From the NCBI GenBank assembly GCA_004321715.1, contig SGYN01000002.1, positions 1 to 64,000 of the forward strand: a DNA stretch of 64,000 nucleotides, written 5' to 3'. Made by a program: the position numbers and the translations under genes. The notes beneath the pieces are model-generated. The model saw nothing but the letters and a program-made list of their open reading frames with translations. It made no database searches and had not been told where the DNA came from. Within the stretch, counting starts at the first letter, position 1; every line of letters starts with the position of its first letter. Positions 30,789 through 40,982 of this stretch are shown here, in pieces. Origin of the DNA: a bacterium. GTDB taxonomy: Bacteria > Fidelibacterota > Marinisomatia > Marinisomatales > TCS55.

Positions 30789-31904
30789 ATGAATAACGAG
30801 TCTAACAGACTACTTGCTCTTGATTGTTTACGTGGACTAACTATTGCTTTTATGATTATTGTTAACACTCCTGGTAGCTGGTCGTATGTATATAGTCCTC
30901 TACGGCACGCAAAATGGCATGGGTGTACTCCAACAGATCTTGTTTTTCCATTCTTTTTATTTATAGTTGGTGTTGCAATAAGGTTTTCATTTAAGCATTA
31001 CAATTATGAACCTTCAGTCAGTCTATTAAAAAAAGTTTTTTGGCGTACATTAACTATTTTTGCTTTTGGTCTAATGTTAAATGCATATCCATTCATACGT
31101 CAGGATTGGGATTGGTCCAGTTTACGAATTATGGGTGTATTACAGCGCATTGGTTTAGCATATGGATTGGCATCAATTATTTCACTATATATAAAAGATA
31201 ATAAAATATGGATTCCTTCCAGTATCATCCTTATTGGTTATTGGTGGATATTATATTTATTTGGAGGTAATGACCCATACGGACTTAATACCAACGTGGT
31301 ACGCGCTATCGATATAGCGCTAATGGGTGAAAAACATCTCTGGCTTGGAAATGGAGTTCCGTTTGATCCAGAAGGATTATTAAGTACCCTGCCTTCATCG
31401 GTTACAGTTCTGATTGGGTATTATATAGGTATGCTTATTCAAGAAAATGAGAATCAAAGCTTGCTTGTAAAATCTTTAATAATATATGCTGCAAAAATTG
31501 CAGCCATTGGATGGATTTGGGGATTTTTCTTTCCGATTAATAAACCACTATGGACAAGCAGTTATGTTTTATATACTGCTGGAATAGCAACTTTCTTCTT
31601 AGCCCTATTTATATTCCTTGTTGATATAAAAAATTATAAAAAACTGTTTTGGCCATTAATGATTTTTGGAACAAACTCAATTTTTGTTTTTGTTGGCTCT
31701 GCCATATGGGTGAAAACAATTATTAATATAAAGTTTATACTTAATGGGAATTTAGTTTCAGGTTATAATTACCTATATAGCACAATCTTTCAACCCTTAG
31801 CTGGTAATTTCAATGGATCGCTTTTATTTGCATTAGGCCATGTATTAGCTTGGTGGCTAATTTTATACTGGATGTACCGAAAAAGAATATTTATTAAAAT
31901 ATAA
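30789..31904 (+). CDS. DUF5009/COG4299 NagX-like (HGSNAT-related) membrane acyltransferase or transporter
   Basis: RLLALDCLRGLTIAFMIIVNTPGSWSYVYSPLRHAKWHGCTPTDLVFPFFLFIVGVA is the family's hallmark N-terminus. Confidence 0.9.
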   Translation: MNNESNRLLALDCLRGLTIAFMIIVNTPGSWSYVYSPLRHAKWHGCTPTDLVFPFFLFIVGVAIRFSFKHYNYEPSVSLLKKVFWRTLTIFAFGLMLNAYPFIRQDWDWSSLRIMGVLQRIGLAYGLASIISLYIKDNKIWIPSSIILIGYWWILYLFGGNDPYGLNTNVVRAIDIALMGEKHLWLGNGVPFDPEGLLSTLPSSVTVLIGYYIGMLIQENENQSLLVKSLIIYAAKIAAIGWIWGFFFPINKPLWTSSYVLYTAGIATFFLALFIFLVDIKNYKKLFWPLMIFGTNSIFVFVGSAIWVKTIINIKFILNGNLVSGYNYLYSTIFQPLAGNFNGSLLFALGHVLAWWLILYWMYRKRIFIKI

Positions 31905-31910
31905 ATAATT

Positions 31911-32663
31911 ATGTCATTAAATATTTTTATTACTGGTGCAAGTAGTGGTATTGGGGAATCACTAGCATACTATTATTCCCGGAAGCAATATACAATTGGT
32001 ATAGCAGCTAGAAGAAATAATCGTTTGGAATCCGTTGCAAATGAATGCAAAAAGTTGGGGGGGAATCCGATGATGTATAATATTGATGTATCAGATAGAA
32101 AAGAATGCAAAGATGCAATAGAAAAATTTTTGTTTATTACTAAAAGTATAGACATTGTAATAGCAAATGCTGGAATTGGAGGTTATGATAATATTTTAAA
32201 TGGGGATCCATCCGAAATAAATAAAATATATAATATAAATTTACTTGGTGTAAGCAATACTGTTTTACCATTTATTCCAAAAATGAAAAAGCAACATTCA
32301 GGAAGAATTGCAATCATTAGTTCAATTGCATCCTTTCGTGGTATACCAGAACATGGAGGCTATTCATCTAGCAAGGCAGCCTTAAATAATTTAACTGATA
32401 GTTGGGGTTATACTCTTAAACCCTATGGAATATCATTAACTACAGTATTGCCAGGATATATTGATACAGAAATGACAAAGGATCATGAATTCAAAATGCC
32501 ATTTTTAATGAACTCTAATAAAGCTTCAGAAATAATTGCTAATTCAATTCAACGAAAAAGACGCAAATTAATTTTACCCTGGCAATGGAAGTTTATCATC
32601 CCAATATTTCGTATTCTCCCTCGATCTTTGATTTTTAGGTTCTCTCCTAACCAAATAAAATGA
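31911..32663 (+). CDS. Short-chain dehydrogenase/reductase
   Basis: ITGASSGIGESLA, NAGIGG, ISSIAS, YSSSKAAL. Confidence 0.9.
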   Translation: MSLNIFITGASSGIGESLAYYYSRKQYTIGIAARRNNRLESVANECKKLGGNPMMYNIDVSDRKECKDAIEKFLFITKSIDIVIANAGIGGYDNILNGDPSEINKIYNINLLGVSNTVLPFIPKMKKQHSGRIAIISSIASFRGIPEHGGYSSSKAALNNLTDSWGYTLKPYGISLTTVLPGYIDTEMTKDHEFKMPFLMNSNKASEIIANSIQRKRRKLILPWQWKFIIPIFRILPRSLIFRFSPNQIK

Positions 32664-32780
32664 AAGTAACTTGTTTTTTTATCTTACGTCACTGCAACTT
32701 CTTAGAGGTTATGTTTATAGAAATAATACTTGATTGCCAAAACTTTTAACTGTATTTGATTACAACCAATACATTATAGA

Positions 32781-34058
32781 ATGAATGAAATTTTAAAATC
32801 CCAACTGGATGAAATTAATTCTGGTGCAAACAGACCAAAGAATGTAGATCAAACCTCAGTAAAAAAACTTGGAGTTCTAGGATCTGGACTAATGGGTCAT
32901 GGTATAACATATGTATCAGCATTATCTGAAATTGAAGTAGTTATGACTGATTCTTCTCAAGAAAATGCAGATAAAGGGTTTTCAAGAATAGAAGATATTT
33001 TACATGACAGTGTTGAACTTGGTCGAATATCACAAAAAAATGCAGATAAAATTCTTAATCGCATAACAACTACAGATAATTACAATCGACTTCAGGATTG
33101 TGATTTAATAATTGAGGCAGTATTTGAAGATCGTGATTTGAAAAGAAAAGTTACAACTCAAGCTGAAAGAATCATGGATCAGAATGGAATATTTGCATCT
33201 AACACCTCTACTCTTCCTATCACAAGCCTTGCAGAAAAATCTATTCGACCAAAAAAATTTATTGGTATACACTTCTTTTCCCCTGTACACAAAATGAAAC
33301 TTGTAGAAATTATCAAAGGCAAAAGAACCGATGATGAAACAATAGCAAAAGCTTTTGATTATGTATTAACAATTGGAAAAATACCAATTGTTGTAAATGA
33401 TAGTCGCGGGTTTTATACATCACGAGTATTCAGTACGTATACAAATGAAGGATTAGCTTTACTAGCGGAAGGGAACCATCCACAAGAAATTGAATCAGCA
33501 GGAAAAAAGGCTGGAATGCCGGTGGGGCCCCTTGCCGTAATTGATGAGATAAACCTTGGTTTAGTTGCAAGAATAAGAAATCAAACTAGAGAAGATCTTG
33601 CTACTGAAGGAAAAGAACTACCATTATTACCTTCAGATCGAGTAATTGATATTATGACCAAAACTGTGAATCGCTTAGGCAGAGCAAATGGTGGAGGTTT
33701 TTATGAGTATCCAGAAAATCAAAAAAAATATCTTTGGCCTCAACTACAGACCCACTTCCCTCCTGCAAAAAATCCTCTAGGGCAAGATGAAATGATAGAA
33801 AGAATATTATTTATACAAGCTATAGAAACAATTCGTGCTTATGAAGAAAATGTTGTGACATCTGTAGCTGATGCTAATATTGGAAGTATTTTTGGTTGGG
33901 GATTTGACTCTAACAAAGGGGGAACACTACAGTTTGTAAATAACTACGGAATTCAGGAATTTGAAAAAAAATCTATACAATTAGAAAAAAAATACGGTGA
34001 ACGTTTTAAACCTCCAAAAATGTTGAAAGAAATGTCTTCCAAAAAAGAAATGTTTTAA
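32781..34058 (+). CDS. 3-hydroxyacyl-CoA dehydrogenase
   Basis: LGVLGSGLMGHGITYVSAL, ASNTSTLPITSLA, IGIHFFSPVHKMKLVEII, NDSRGFYTSRVF; duplicated C-terminal HCDH domain. Confidence 0.93.
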   Translation: MNEILKSQLDEINSGANRPKNVDQTSVKKLGVLGSGLMGHGITYVSALSEIEVVMTDSSQENADKGFSRIEDILHDSVELGRISQKNADKILNRITTTDNYNRLQDCDLIIEAVFEDRDLKRKVTTQAERIMDQNGIFASNTSTLPITSLAEKSIRPKKFIGIHFFSPVHKMKLVEIIKGKRTDDETIAKAFDYVLTIGKIPIVVNDSRGFYTSRVFSTYTNEGLALLAEGNHPQEIESAGKKAGMPVGPLAVIDEINLGLVARIRNQTREDLATEGKELPLLPSDRVIDIMTKTVNRLGRANGGGFYEYPENQKKYLWPQLQTHFPPAKNPLGQDEMIERILFIQAIETIRAYEENVVTSVADANIGSIFGWGFDSNKGGTLQFVNNYGIQEFEKKSIQLEKKYGERFKPPKMLKEMSSKKEMF

Positions 34059-34066
34059 CATAGATA

Positions 34067-35866
34067 ATGAAAAAAAATAAAACTGTTAAAATTGGTTGTG
34101 CTTCTGCTTTTTGGGGTGACACTAGTAGTGCTGCACCTCAACTAGTACACAGTAAAAGTATAGATTACCTTGTTTTTGATTATCTGGCAGAAGTTACTAT
34201 GTCTATTCTTGCAGATGCAAAAATGAAGAATCCTGATTTAGGATATGCAACTGACTTTATCAAACATATTGGTCCTCTTCTAAATGATATAACAAAACAG
34301 GGGATTAAAGTTATTAGTAATGCTGGAGGGATTAATCTTAAATCATGTCGGAATGCTGTATTGGAAGAAGCAAAAAAGGCAGGAATAAAATTAAATATCG
34401 CAATTGTTGAAGGCGATAATCTCATTAGTGGAGAAAAAACTTTAAGAAGTCTACCAGTTAAAGAATTAGAAACTGATAAAGCTATGCCAGAACAAATTAC
34501 CAGTATTAATGCATATCTAGGTGCTGCTGGTGTCAGGCGAGCACTTGAACTAGGCGCGGATATGGTTATTACAGGTCGCTGTGTTGATAGTGCAGTTGTG
34601 TTAGGTCCATTAATGTATGAATTTGACTGGAAATATAATGAATATGACAAGCTTGCTGCCGGGAGCTTAGCTGGTCACATTATTGAATGTGGGGCACAAT
34701 GTACTGGTGGAAATTTTACTGATTGGCATTTGGTCAATAATTTTGATAACATGGGGTTTCCTATTGTTGAGGTAGCATATGATGGAAGCTTCATTGTAAC
34801 CAAACCTGAAGAAACAGGCGGGATTGTTTCATTTGGCTCTGTTGCAGAACAATTTCTTTATGAAATTGGTAACCCTGGGTCCTATCTCCTTCCTGATGTG
34901 AAATGTGATTTTACCAATGTTCAAATTGAAGAAATAGATCATGAAAAAGTATTGGTTAAGGGAGCAAGGGGGTTTGCACCAACAGATACTTATAAAGTAT
35001 CAGCAACATACTGGCATGGTTATCGAATTACAATAGCTGTGATCATTTGTGGAATAAATGCTTCCAAGAAAGCGCAAGTTACTGCTGATGCACTTATTAA
35101 AAAGACCAAACATATTTTTTTGGAAAATGGTCTGGATGATTATTCGGATACAAATATATCAATAATCGGAACTGAAACAACTTATGGAAAAAATAGAAAT
35201 GAAGTAGAACCTAGGGAAGTTTTATTGAAAATTATTGCTAAACACAAACAAAAAGATGCATTAACAATACTTTCAAAAGAACTTGCACAAGCTTCTACCG
35301 GAATGACTCCTGGGTTTATCAATATGTTCGGAGGAAGGCCTTCCGTATCCTCATCCATACACTTATTTTCTTTTTTATTTCCTAAAGACCAAATAATTAC
35401 TACAGTTGATATACATGATAAGGAATATGAAGTTGAAGCCTATACAGCAAAATCAAATTATATGGACACCAATTCAAAAATATCTGGTTTATCTGATAAT
35501 ATAGATATTACTGATACAGAGGTAGCATTGATAAATTTAGCTTATGCACGAAGTGGTGATAAAGGTGATCATTCTAATATTGGAGTCATAGCAAGAAAAG
35601 CTGAATACTTTCCATATATTCGAAAAGCACTTTCAATAGAAATAGTAGCAAAATATTTTGCTCACGTTCTTAAAGGCGATGTTGAACGTTGGGATGTCCC
35701 CGGAATCAACGGATTAAATTTTTTACTTAAAAATTCATTAGGTGGTGGTGGTATGGCCAGTCTAAATATTGATCCTCAAGGAAAAACATATGCTCAACAA
35801 CTTTTAGACATAATGATACCAGTTCCCCATATAATTATTGAGCAAACAAAAAATAATCATGACTAA
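34067..35866 (+). CDS. AtuA-like (DUF1446) protein with C-terminal AtuA-like ferredoxin-fold domain
   Basis: VKIGCASAFWGDTSSAA, DYLVFDYLAEVTMSILA, GADMVITGRCVDSAVVLGPL, GHIIECGAQCTGGNFTDW; C-terminal LAYARSGDKGDHSNIGVIARK. Confidence 0.9.
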   Translation: MKKNKTVKIGCASAFWGDTSSAAPQLVHSKSIDYLVFDYLAEVTMSILADAKMKNPDLGYATDFIKHIGPLLNDITKQGIKVISNAGGINLKSCRNAVLEEAKKAGIKLNIAIVEGDNLISGEKTLRSLPVKELETDKAMPEQITSINAYLGAAGVRRALELGADMVITGRCVDSAVVLGPLMYEFDWKYNEYDKLAAGSLAGHIIECGAQCTGGNFTDWHLVNNFDNMGFPIVEVAYDGSFIVTKPEETGGIVSFGSVAEQFLYEIGNPGSYLLPDVKCDFTNVQIEEIDHEKVLVKGARGFAPTDTYKVSATYWHGYRITIAVIICGINASKKAQVTADALIKKTKHIFLENGLDDYSDTNISIIGTETTYGKNRNEVEPREVLLKIIAKHKQKDALTILSKELAQASTGMTPGFINMFGGRPSVSSSIHLFSFLFPKDQIITTVDIHDKEYEVEAYTAKSNYMDTNSKISGLSDNIDITDTEVALINLAYARSGDKGDHSNIGVIARKAEYFPYIRKALSIEIVAKYFAHVLKGDVERWDVPGINGLNFLLKNSLGGGGMASLNIDPQGKTYAQQLLDIMIPVPHIIIEQTKNNHD

Positions 35867-36662
35867 TCTACCACATACAAAAAATCTAGAATTAGATATT
35901 TCAAAAGACTGGCTTACTATCTGGCTTAATCGTCCCAATAGTCGCAATGCTCTTACCAATGAAATGATTGAGGACTTTAAAAATATTTTTAATTCTATTC
36001 GCAACGATCCTTCTATACGGGGAGTTTCTTTTCGTGGTAAAGGAGGAGTATTTTGTGCAGGTGCTGACTTAAAAGAAATTAAATCTATATTTGATGGAAA
36101 ATCAAAAAAGGAAGATGTAATTCGATTTAGCATGGCAACCGGTAATCTCTTTGAATCTATAAATACTTTACCTCAAGTAACTGTAATGGTGATTGAAGGC
36201 GCTGCGATAGCTGGAGGGCTTGGTCTAGCGTGCTGTGGTGATTTTATTATTACACACAAGGATACTCGTTTTTCTTTAACCGAAACAAGGATTGGGCTTT
36301 TACCAGCACAAATTTCACCATTCATTATACAACGACTAGGTCTTGTAAAAGGGAAACAATTAATGTTAACAGCAGCACAAATAAATGGAGAAGAAGCTCT
36401 AAATATTGGTCTTGCTGATTTTGCTGGTAATACAGCATCTGAACTTGAAAATCTTGAACATAACATTAAAAGTCAGGTATTAAAATGTGCACCGGGTGCA
36501 GTTGCAGAAATAAAAGGGTTAATTAACCTTATTACGGATTTACCGAGGAGTGAATTAGTCTCCAAAGCAGGGGATAGTTTTGCTAAACAGGTATTAAGCG
36601 ATGAAGGTCGTGAAGGTATTGCTTCCTTTCTTGAAAAACGGAAGCCAACATGGGAAGTGTAG
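35859..36662 (+). CDS. Enoyl-CoA hydratase/isomerase
   Basis: WLNRPNSRNALTNEM, FCAGADLKEI, IEGAAIAGGLGLACCGDFIITHKDTRFSLTETRIGLLPAQIS. Start refined to ATG 35859. Confidence 0.93.
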   Translation: MTNLPHTKNLELDISKDWLTIWLNRPNSRNALTNEMIEDFKNIFNSIRNDPSIRGVSFRGKGGVFCAGADLKEIKSIFDGKSKKEDVIRFSMATGNLFESINTLPQVTVMVIEGAAIAGGLGLACCGDFIITHKDTRFSLTETRIGLLPAQISPFIIQRLGLVKGKQLMLTAAQINGEEALNIGLADFAGNTASELENLEHNIKSQVLKCAPGAVAEIKGLINLITDLPRSELVSKAGDSFAKQVLSDEGREGIASFLEKRKPTWEV

Positions 36663-36779
36663 AGAAGTCATTTGATATCCTTCGAGCCAATGTACATTCT
36701 AAGGTACAATATAAGATTCATAAAATAATAGACTGGATTTATCTAATATCTTCGTGAAATTATAAGAAAAGGAAAAGTA

Positions 36780-37601
36780 ATGAGTATTTTAAAGAATAAA
36801 ACAGTATTTATCACAGGCGGTAGCCGTGGAATAGGAAAGGCAATAGGAATAAGGTTGGCTAAAGAAGGTGCTAATATAGTAATTGCAGCAAAAACTGTTG
36901 AACCACATCCAAAATTACCTGGGACAATTTATACAGCTGCGGATGAAATGGATAAAGCTGGTGGAAAGGGATTAGCAATTTGTACAGATATTCGATTTGA
37001 AGATCAAGTTAAAGCTGCTATAGAACAGACTATAGATACTTTTAATGGAATAGATATTCTAATTAATAATGCCAGTGCAATTCAACTTACAGGAACATTA
37101 GAAACTGAAATGAAAAGATTTGATCTTATGCATCAAATTAATGTTCGTGGAACATATATGACTTCAAAACAGTGTATACCTTACTTAAAGAAAGCAAATA
37201 ACCCACATATTCTAAACCTATCACCGCCATTAAATATGGAAACAAGATGGTTCGCTCCCCACGTAGCATATACAATGTCTAAATTTGGGATGAGTATGTG
37301 TGTTTTAGGAATGGCAGGAGAATTAAAAAAGGATGGTATTGGAGTAAACGCCCTTTGGCCAAAAACTGTAATTAAAACTGCAGCTGTTCAAAATCTACTA
37401 GGGGGTGATAAAGTAATGGAAAAAGCTCGTACGCCTAATATAATGGGTGATGCAGCTTTTGCCATTTTAAGTAAGAAGAGTTCTGAGTGTACAGGAAATT
37501 ATTTTATTGATGAAGAAATACTACGGTCAGAGGGAGTAACTGATTTTAGTAATTATTCTAATCTATCTGATAGTGAGTTAATGCCAGATTTCTTTATATA
37601 G
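36780..37601 (+). CDS. HSDL2-like short-chain dehydrogenase
   Basis: FITGGSRGIGKAIGIRLAKEGANIVIAAKTVEPHPKLPGTIYTAADEMDKAGG, NNASAIQL, HVAYTMSKFGMSMCVLGMAGEL. Confidence 0.9.
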   Translation: MSILKNKTVFITGGSRGIGKAIGIRLAKEGANIVIAAKTVEPHPKLPGTIYTAADEMDKAGGKGLAICTDIRFEDQVKAAIEQTIDTFNGIDILINNASAIQLTGTLETEMKRFDLMHQINVRGTYMTSKQCIPYLKKANNPHILNLSPPLNMETRWFAPHVAYTMSKFGMSMCVLGMAGELKKDGIGVNALWPKTVIKTAAVQNLLGGDKVMEKARTPNIMGDAAFAILSKKSSECTGNYFIDEEILRSEGVTDFSNYSNLSDSELMPDFFI

Positions 37602-37607
37602 CAAGAA

Positions 37608-39437
37608 TTAATACATTTCATTTATTAACTCTTGGTAGTTATTTATAACTACTTTCCTTTTCACTTTTAATGTAGGGGTTACTTCATCCTTATCTTGATC
37701 TAATTCTTCTTCAAGAATACGAAATTTTTTCACTGTTTCATAACTAGCTAAATCTCTATTTAATAGTGAGATTTCACCTTTAATTAAATCAATGACTTTT
37801 TGTTTTTTTGTTAAATCAGATAAATCCTGATACATTATTCTATTATCTTTAGCAAACTTAGCAATCTCGTCTTCATCTAAAGTTATTAAAGCAGTTAAAT
37901 ATGGTTTTTTATCTCCATAAACCATTGCAAGGCTAATATACGGGCTTGTTTTTAATAGATTCTCAATATTTTGTGGAGCAACATTTTTTCCACCAGCCGT
38001 TATAATAATATCTTTCTTCCTATCAGTAATAAACAAATATCCATCCTCATCTAAATATCCAATATCACCTGTATGTAACCAAATATCTCCATTCTCATCA
38101 GGAATTAACAATTCTTTTGTGTCCTCTTCGTTCTTATAATATCCAGAAATATTTTGTGGACACTTTGTGCAAATTTCACCATCAGCTGCAATCTTAATTT
38201 GCGTATTAGCCAAAGCTTGACCAACTGATCCAATCTTCGCTTCACCAATTTTATTTCCTGTCACAATCCCTGTTGTTTCCGTCATTCCATATCCTTCATA
38301 AATATCAAGCCCAATCCAATGAAAATATCTTATAATATTTGGAGAGATTGGCGCTGCACCAGAAAGTAAATATCGAATATTACCTCCAAACATATCTTTT
38401 ATTTTTCTGAAAACAAGAAAATGTGCTAATAATCTATTTAATCTTATCCAAAAATTTGGGTTTCTCCCTTCGTCTTTTAATTCTGAATACTTTTTCCCTA
38501 CAGATATAGCCCAATTATAAATTGTTTTTTGAAAAGCTGTCGCGCCTTTTATTGCAATAGAAATCTTGGCATAAAATTTTTCAAATATTCTGGGAGTACC
38601 AAACATAACTGTTGGCCCTGTCTGTCGAAGATTATACGGTAAATCTTCAAGACTATCCGCATAAACTGTTACATACCCTGAATACAATTTTATAAAATGA
38701 CCTAATAATCTTTCTGCGATATGTGATAGAGGTAAATAGGATATTCCTAGATCATTTCTATAGGTAGGCAATAGATCTGGTAAGCTTTTTGCAACAGAAA
38801 TAACATTATTACTGTTAAACATACCTGCTTTTGGATCCCCTGTAGTCCCAGAAGTATAGGTTAAACTGATAATGTCGTCTGGTTTTATAGAATGTAATTT
38901 TTCTTCATAATTGCCGATATTTTTTGCGCGATGAGATACTCCTACTTCTCGAAATTTTTTAATTGATACAACATTAGGTAATTCATTTGGAATATATTTA
39001 TCTATAACTACTACTTTTTTTACTTCAGATAATTCACCCCAGATTGATAACATTTTATCTAGCTGCTCCTGATCCTCTACAAATACAATCTTACTTTCAC
39101 TATGCTTCACAATATATTTAACCTGTTCTTCCGTGTTTGATGCATAAACAGGTGCAGTTATACATCCTATTCCCATTAAAGCCATATCAATTACAACCCA
39201 CTCCAGTCTTGTCTCTGATAAAATTGAAACCTTGTCTCCTTTTTTTAGTCCCTCAGCAATTAATGCATGCCCTAAATCTCTTGCCCAATCTCCATAATCA
39301 TTCCATGTATGACTTTCCCATATACCTTTATTTTTACGCCACATAGTAACATCATTTCCATAATTTTCAACATTGTACCAAAATAATTTTGGTACTGTAT
39401 TTATGATATTAGTATCTGGCTTATCCATCATCTCCAT
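37608..39437 (-). CDS. fadD: Long-chain acyl-CoA synthetase
   Basis: LTYTSGTTGDPKAGMF, YEGYGMTETTG, LHTGDIGYLDEDGYLFITDRKKDIIITAGGKNVAPQNIE. ATG 39437 overlaps livF stop (TAATG). Confidence 0.95.
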   Translation of the reverse strand: MEMMDKPDTNIINTVPKLFWYNVENYGNDVTMWRKNKGIWESHTWNDYGDWARDLGHALIAEGLKKGDKVSILSETRLEWVVIDMALMGIGCITAPVYASNTEEQVKYIVKHSESKIVFVEDQEQLDKMLSIWGELSEVKKVVVIDKYIPNELPNVVSIKKFREVGVSHRAKNIGNYEEKLHSIKPDDIISLTYTSGTTGDPKAGMFNSNNVISVAKSLPDLLPTYRNDLGISYLPLSHIAERLLGHFIKLYSGYVTVYADSLEDLPYNLRQTGPTVMFGTPRIFEKFYAKISIAIKGATAFQKTIYNWAISVGKKYSELKDEGRNPNFWIRLNRLLAHFLVFRKIKDMFGGNIRYLLSGAAPISPNIIRYFHWIGLDIYEGYGMTETTGIVTGNKIGEAKIGSVGQALANTQIKIAADGEICTKCPQNISGYYKNEEDTKELLIPDENGDIWLHTGDIGYLDEDGYLFITDRKKDIIITAGGKNVAPQNIENLLKTSPYISLAMVYGDKKPYLTALITLDEDEIAKFAKDNRIMYQDLSDLTKKQKVIDLIKGEISLLNRDLASYETVKKFRILEEELDQDKDEVTPTLKVKRKVVINNYQELINEMY

Positions 39438-40177
39438 TATCCTCCCCATAGTTTTTCTCTACGGGTATATTTGCCTTCGCCTAAATATTGTTCACGAACT
39501 TTTTCTTCTTTTATTAGCTCATCATAGGTGCCACTTAAAAATATTTTTCCTGTTGTTAAAACATAACCGTAATCTGCGATTTTTAACGCATAGTTTACAT
39601 TTTGTTCAACTAACAATATTGTAACACCTGATTTATGTAATTCTTTTATAGTAGCAAAAATATCTTTAACTAGTAATGGTGATAAGCCCATTGATGGTTC
39701 ATCTAAAAGTAATAATCTAGGCTTTATCATTAATGCGCGAGAAATCGCTAACATCTGTTGTTCCCCACCACTTAATGTGCCCGCTAACTGATCTTTGCGT
39801 TTTTTTAATATAGGGAAATGTATATAAGCTTCTTCCATTCTTTGTCTTAATAATTCTTTTTCCTTAATTAAGAATCCACCCATAAATAAGTTGTCATACA
39901 CTGTCAAATCTGGAAATATCCTTCGCCATTCAGGGACTTGGCTAATACCCATAGAAACAATTTTTTCTGGATCTTTTCTATCAATTCGAATATTATTAAA
40001 ATGAATGGTTCCATTTTCTGGCTCAACCAACCCACTAATTGTTTTTAATATTGTTGACTTACCTGCTCCATTTGCTCCTAAAATAGTTACAAGCTGACCT
40101 TCTTCAACATTAAGTGAAACTCCATGTAGTGCTTTTATTTTTCCATAGTATGTTTCAACTCCAGCTAGTTTAAGCAT
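39437..40177 (-). CDS. livF: Branched-chain amino acid-type ABC transporter ATPase
   Basis: Walker A GANGAGKST, LSGGEQQMLAISRALMIKPRLLLLDEPSMGLSP. Confidence 0.95.
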   Translation of the reverse strand: MLKLAGVETYYGKIKALHGVSLNVEEGQLVTILGANGAGKSTILKTISGLVEPENGTIHFNNIRIDRKDPEKIVSMGISQVPEWRRIFPDLTVYDNLFMGGFLIKEKELLRQRMEEAYIHFPILKKRKDQLAGTLSGGEQQMLAISRALMIKPRLLLLDEPSMGLSPLLVKDIFATIKELHKSGVTILLVEQNVNYALKIADYGYVLTTGKIFLSGTYDELIKEEKVREQYLGEGKYTRREKLWGG

Positions 40178-40931
40178 TAAGTGGTTCTCCTAAATATGAC
40201 TCAATAACTTTAGGGTCATCTTTAATAATCTGCGGCTCGCCCAAAGCAATAACTTTTCCTGATTCTAAAACACAAATTTGATCCGAAATGCTCATGACTA
40301 AATTCATATCGTGCTCTACCAATAAAACTGTTACTCCAAGTTCATCTCTTATATCTCTAATTATATTTGCTATTTCTCTAGTCTCTTGATCATTCATCCC
40401 AGCAGCGGGTTCATCCAGTAAAATTAATTTTGGTTTTGATACAAGAGCTCTAGCAATTTCGGCTAACTTTTGAATACCAAATGGTTGCCCCATCATAAAC
40501 TTTTGCTCATAATTTGCAATCCCTAAAAAATCCATAATTTCAAGGGCCATTGATTCTTCAATTTTTCTTTGATCTCTACTAACTAATCTCTTAAGTGTTC
40601 CCAACGTATCAATTCTACTATTCGCCCCTAAAAGGATGTTATCTAATACTGTCATAAATGGAATATTCTGAACATTTTGAAACGTACGTGATATACCTGA
40701 ACGAATAATACGATAAGTCTTCTTATTTAATAAATCATTGCCACAAAAATTTATTGTTCCGTTTTGGGGTTTATTAAATCCATTTATACAATTAAATAGT
40801 GTTGTTTTACCAGAGCCATTAGGTCCGATAAGAGAAAAAATTTCATTTTCTTTTACTGTAAAAGAAACCTTATCTAGCGCAACCAATCCAGAAAAACGCA
40901 TTGTTAAACTATCAATATTAAGATCTGTCAT
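40170..40931 (-). CDS. livG: Branched-chain amino acid-type ABC transporter ATPase
   Basis: Walker A GPNGSGKTT, ISRTFQNVQ, LILLDEPAAGMN, VTVLLVEHDMNLVMSISD. Confidence 0.95.
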   Translation of the reverse strand: MTDLNIDSLTMRFSGLVALDKVSFTVKENEIFSLIGPNGSGKTTLFNCINGFNKPQNGTINFCGNDLLNKKTYRIIRSGISRTFQNVQNIPFMTVLDNILLGANSRIDTLGTLKRLVSRDQRKIEESMALEIMDFLGIANYEQKFMMGQPFGIQKLAEIARALVSKPKLILLDEPAAGMNDQETREIANIIRDIRDELGVTVLLVEHDMNLVMSISDQICVLESGKVIALGEPQIIKDDPKVIESYLGEPLNA

Positions 40932-40937
40932 AAAAGA

Positions 40938-40967
40938 TTTAGGGCTCTGTAATAACAGAGCCCTAAA
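40938..40967 (-). terminator. Intercistronic stem-loop between livK and livG
   Basis: TTTAGGGCTCTG, loop TAATAA, CAGAGCCCTAAA: perfect 12-bp stem; followed on minus strand by only a weak U-rich run (ATCTTTTATG). Confidence 0.7.
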
Positions 40968-40982
40968 TATGCTAAGTATTTT

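Noticed and set aside
31303-31320. GCGCTAT-CGAT-ATAGCGC inverted repeat
   Set aside because: Lies inside the DUF5009 coding frame (VRAIDIALM); short stem, likely chance; no flanking T-run.
34180-34650. Minus-strand 156-aa ORF opposite the AtuA-like gene
   Set aside because: Shadow ORF antisense to a conserved family; no start context or domain.
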